Source of the DNA: Legionellaceae bacterium | GTDB lineage: Bacteria; Pseudomonadota; Gammaproteobacteria; Legionellales; Legionellaceae | NCBI GenBank assembly: GCA_030696465.1 | Contig: JAUYSE010000209.1 | Span: forward strand, 1 to 6,108 | Direction of reading: 5' to 3' | DNA length: 6,108 bases | Part shown: positions 4,877 to 6,108 of the stretch, in pieces | Layout: each line of letters starts with the position of its first letter | How positions within the stretch are numbered: the first letter of the stretch is position 1 | Made by a program: the position numbers and the translations under genes | Notes under the pieces: generated by a model | What the model saw: the letters and a program-made list of their open reading frames with translations, nothing else | Databases searched by the model: none | What the model was told of the DNA's origin: nothing

Positions 4877-5726
4877 ATTTTCTATCAACGAATTAGTCAA
4901 AAAAAGTTCTGTTCATGCTTACGCCAGCAAAGCAGATATGCGCCATATGCTTTTTCGTTGCATCAAGGATTTACACGAATTGGGATTTAAAGTAGCTAAT
5001 GTTAAAGGACTGCAAGCAAAGCATATCTACGCATTGGTCGATCATTGGAAATCTCAAGGAAAAAACACCGCCACCATCAAAAATTACATGTCAAAATTGC
5101 GCCATACCGCTTCCTTATTAAGCAATCCAAAGCTCGTCAAACCAGACAATGCCACATACAATGTCGATAAACGCTCCTATAAGCCGACGATCAACAAAGC
5201 CATTCATAACCTCGATCTATCAAAATGTACTGATCCATACATTAAGTTATCACTAGAGGGACAAGCACTGTTTGGCCTGCGCCGTGAAGAATCCATGAAG
5301 TTTACTTTGGGTGAGGCACTGCACGGAAATGAACTAAAAATCATGCCCAGCTGGACCAAAGGGGGTATTGGCCGAATGTTACAAGTAACGAGCGATGCTC
5401 AGAGCCAATGGCTAGATAAAGTTGCACGGTTGGTACCGACTGGCGCATCTCTTATCCCTCAGGAGAGATCTTACAAGCAGCATTTAAGCCACTATGAAGC
5501 ACAAGCAAAATTAATGGGCGTTTCTAAACTCCATGGATTGCGACATGCTTATGCCCAGCGTCGGTACAAAGAACTAACCAAAGGACTGCCCTGCCCATTT
5601 GAAGGTGGTAAAGCATACAACAAAATGAATGCTTTTGAAAAAACCATTGACCGTAAAGCGCGGCAGATTATTAGCAGAGAGCTGGGACATTCAAGAATCC
5701 AGATTACTAAAATTTATTTAGGATAA
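4848..5726 (+). CDS. Tyrosine recombinase/integrase (Integrase_1-type domain), 292 aa, intact
   Basis: A complete site-specific tyrosine recombinase. Residues about 10-95 form a SAM-like core-binding domain (SSVHAYASKADMRHMLFRC, TATIKNYMSKLRH). The catalytic domain carries R145 (GLRREES), K171 (WTKGG), H229 and R232 (HGLRH), H281 (ELGHSR) and nucleophile Y290 (KIYLG), with the usual nine-residue H-to-Y spacing and only two residues after the tyrosine. The LRREE and ELGHSR-x-QIT-x-x-YLG pattern matches what I recall as the Phage_int_SAM_2/Integrase_1 group of proteobacterial prophage-like integrases, distinct from the remnant to its left. GGAG (4836-4839) lies eight bases before the ATG. The gene opens inside the preceding truncated ORF, so any native promoter may have been lost. 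Nothing looks broken, so it could still be active. Confidence 0.88.
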   Translation: MSQTKLRSAKFSINELVKKSSVHAYASKADMRHMLFRCIKDLHELGFKVANVKGLQAKHIYALVDHWKSQGKNTATIKNYMSKLRHTASLLSNPKLVKPDNATYNVDKRSYKPTINKAIHNLDLSKCTDPYIKLSLEGQALFGLRREESMKFTLGEALHGNELKIMPSWTKGGIGRMLQVTSDAQSQWLDKVARLVPTGASLIPQERSYKQHLSHYEAQAKLMGVSKLHGLRHAYAQRRYKELTKGLPCPFEGGKAYNKMNAFEKTIDRKARQIISRELGHSRIQITKIYLG

Positions 5727-5734
5727 ATATCCTA
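5719..5734. repeat. 16-bp near-perfect palindrome over the recombinase stop codon
   Basis: TAGGATA-AA-TATCCTA has perfect 7-bp arms around two bases and includes the end of the recombinase gene. It is too tight to make a good RNA hairpin, so a DNA-binding site (regulator, or core-type site for the recombinase) is more likely. Function is unproven. Confidence 0.4.
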
Positions 5735-5795
5735 GTAGAAAGAGTGTGTATATCAGGGTACATAATGGGTGTACTTATACATAAAATATTTTTTA

Positions 5796-5834
5796 AATCA
5801 CCCTACCTAGCGAGGTGATTACTATTATTTTTTT
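5796..5834 (+). terminator. Candidate terminator downstream of the recombinase
   Basis: AATCACC (5796-5802) pairs with GGTGATT (5814-5820) around an 11-base loop, followed by a T-rich run that ends in seven T (5828-5834). It lies 70 bases after the recombinase stop. The interval 5735-5795 before it has no ORF; a GTAC...GTAC repeat nests within TGTATA...TATACA (about 5746-5783). Confidence 0.5.
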
Positions 5835-5876
5835 AACCTATGCTTCGCTTGATTTTAATTATGTGGAGTATAGATT

Positions 5877-5990
5877 ATGCTTTTTGATAAATCGTTTGAT
5901 GTAGATGCGAAGTTTTCAGAGCTCAGTAAAGAGTTTTCTGCTTATTTTACACTGGATAAATCATTATTCGGAGCGTGCCAGGGGAAATGA
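5877..5990 (+). CDS. Small ORF, 37 aa, possibly the front of a broken gene
   Basis: The ATG at 5877 is preceded by GGAG at good spacing, and the peptide begins MLFDKSFDVDAKFSELSKEF, acidic and amphipathic with a plausible coding look. It stops at TGA (5988-5990), but the same frame is open from there to the window edge, so the gene may be interrupted by a nonsense change, or the following frame may be open by chance. I do not recognise the family; a short soluble helical protein is all that can be said. Confidence 0.35.
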   Translation: MLFDKSFDVDAKFSELSKEFSAYFTLDKSLFGACQGK

Positions 5991-6108
5991 GACAAATTCT
6001 GTAGTGAATTAGCTAACTCGCTTATCCTGCCATACACACCTCCGACTGTCCAGATTTACTTCCTATTTCAATCGATTCAGGTGGATTTATGTACACCGCA
6101 TCTGGGAG
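5991..6108. other. Window end: no supported gene, possible start at 6089
   Basis: No feature is clear. An ATG at 6089 follows AGGTGG (6079-6084) by four bases and would read MYTASG before the window ends. It competes with the open frame continuing from the preceding ORF. Too little sequence remains to choose. Confidence 0.2.

Noticed and set aside
1..6108. CRISPR array, rRNA or long tandem repeats
   Set aside because: No regularly spaced repeat of 20 or more bases and no rRNA-like stretch was seen on reading through; only the short repeats listed.

Overview
The window is accessory mobile DNA from an AT-rich proteobacterium. The Ti-type TraA/TraC/TraD set, next to a 3' tRNA-Arg fragment, fits elements of low-GC intracellular or aquatic groups such as the Legionellales. 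That taxonomic guess is an inference; no housekeeping gene confirms it.

Layout. (1) Positions 1-1900, minus strand: the N-terminal 633 residues of a Ti-type MOBQ relaxase-helicase, traA, running off the left edge. (2) 1901-2136: the intergenic region between divergent traA and traCD. It holds a nic-like sequence resembling Ti/RSF1010-type transfer origins, a 16-bp dyad, a 10-bp hairpin and a candidate traC promoter. (3) 2137-2602, plus strand: overlapping traC and traD. (4) 2672-2965: an unrecognised small ORF. (5) 2989-3909, minus strand: an intact Abi_2/HEPN abortive-infection-type gene with a good sigma70-like promoter and a hairpin just before its start codon. (6) 3910-4212: a regulatory stretch with an orphan rightward terminator, helically phased TGACA half-sites and repeats that could be integrase arm sites. 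(7) 4213-4260: the 3' part of a tRNA-Arg (anticodon CCG) without its 5' half, best read as an attachment site (att). (8) 4350 to about 4620, minus strand: the C-terminal remnant of a phage-type tyrosine integrase. (9) About 4620-5726: a different segment with a 5'-truncated ORF overlapping an intact tyrosine recombinase of another family. (10) 5727-6108: a palindrome, a terminator, a 37-codon ORF and mostly unexplained sequence.

How it fits together. TraA would nick the candidate oriT and unwind the strand, helped by TraC and TraD. The Abi gene looks like defence cargo at the end of the element. The tRNA fragment marks that element's boundary. To its right lie debris of a second tRNA-targeting element and a recombinase module that has replaced part of its integrase. 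The replacement junction carries a 9-bp match to the anticodon region of the att core. No type IV secretion or coupling-protein genes are visible, but traA is cut by the window edge, so whether this is a full ICE or only a mobilisable element is undecided.
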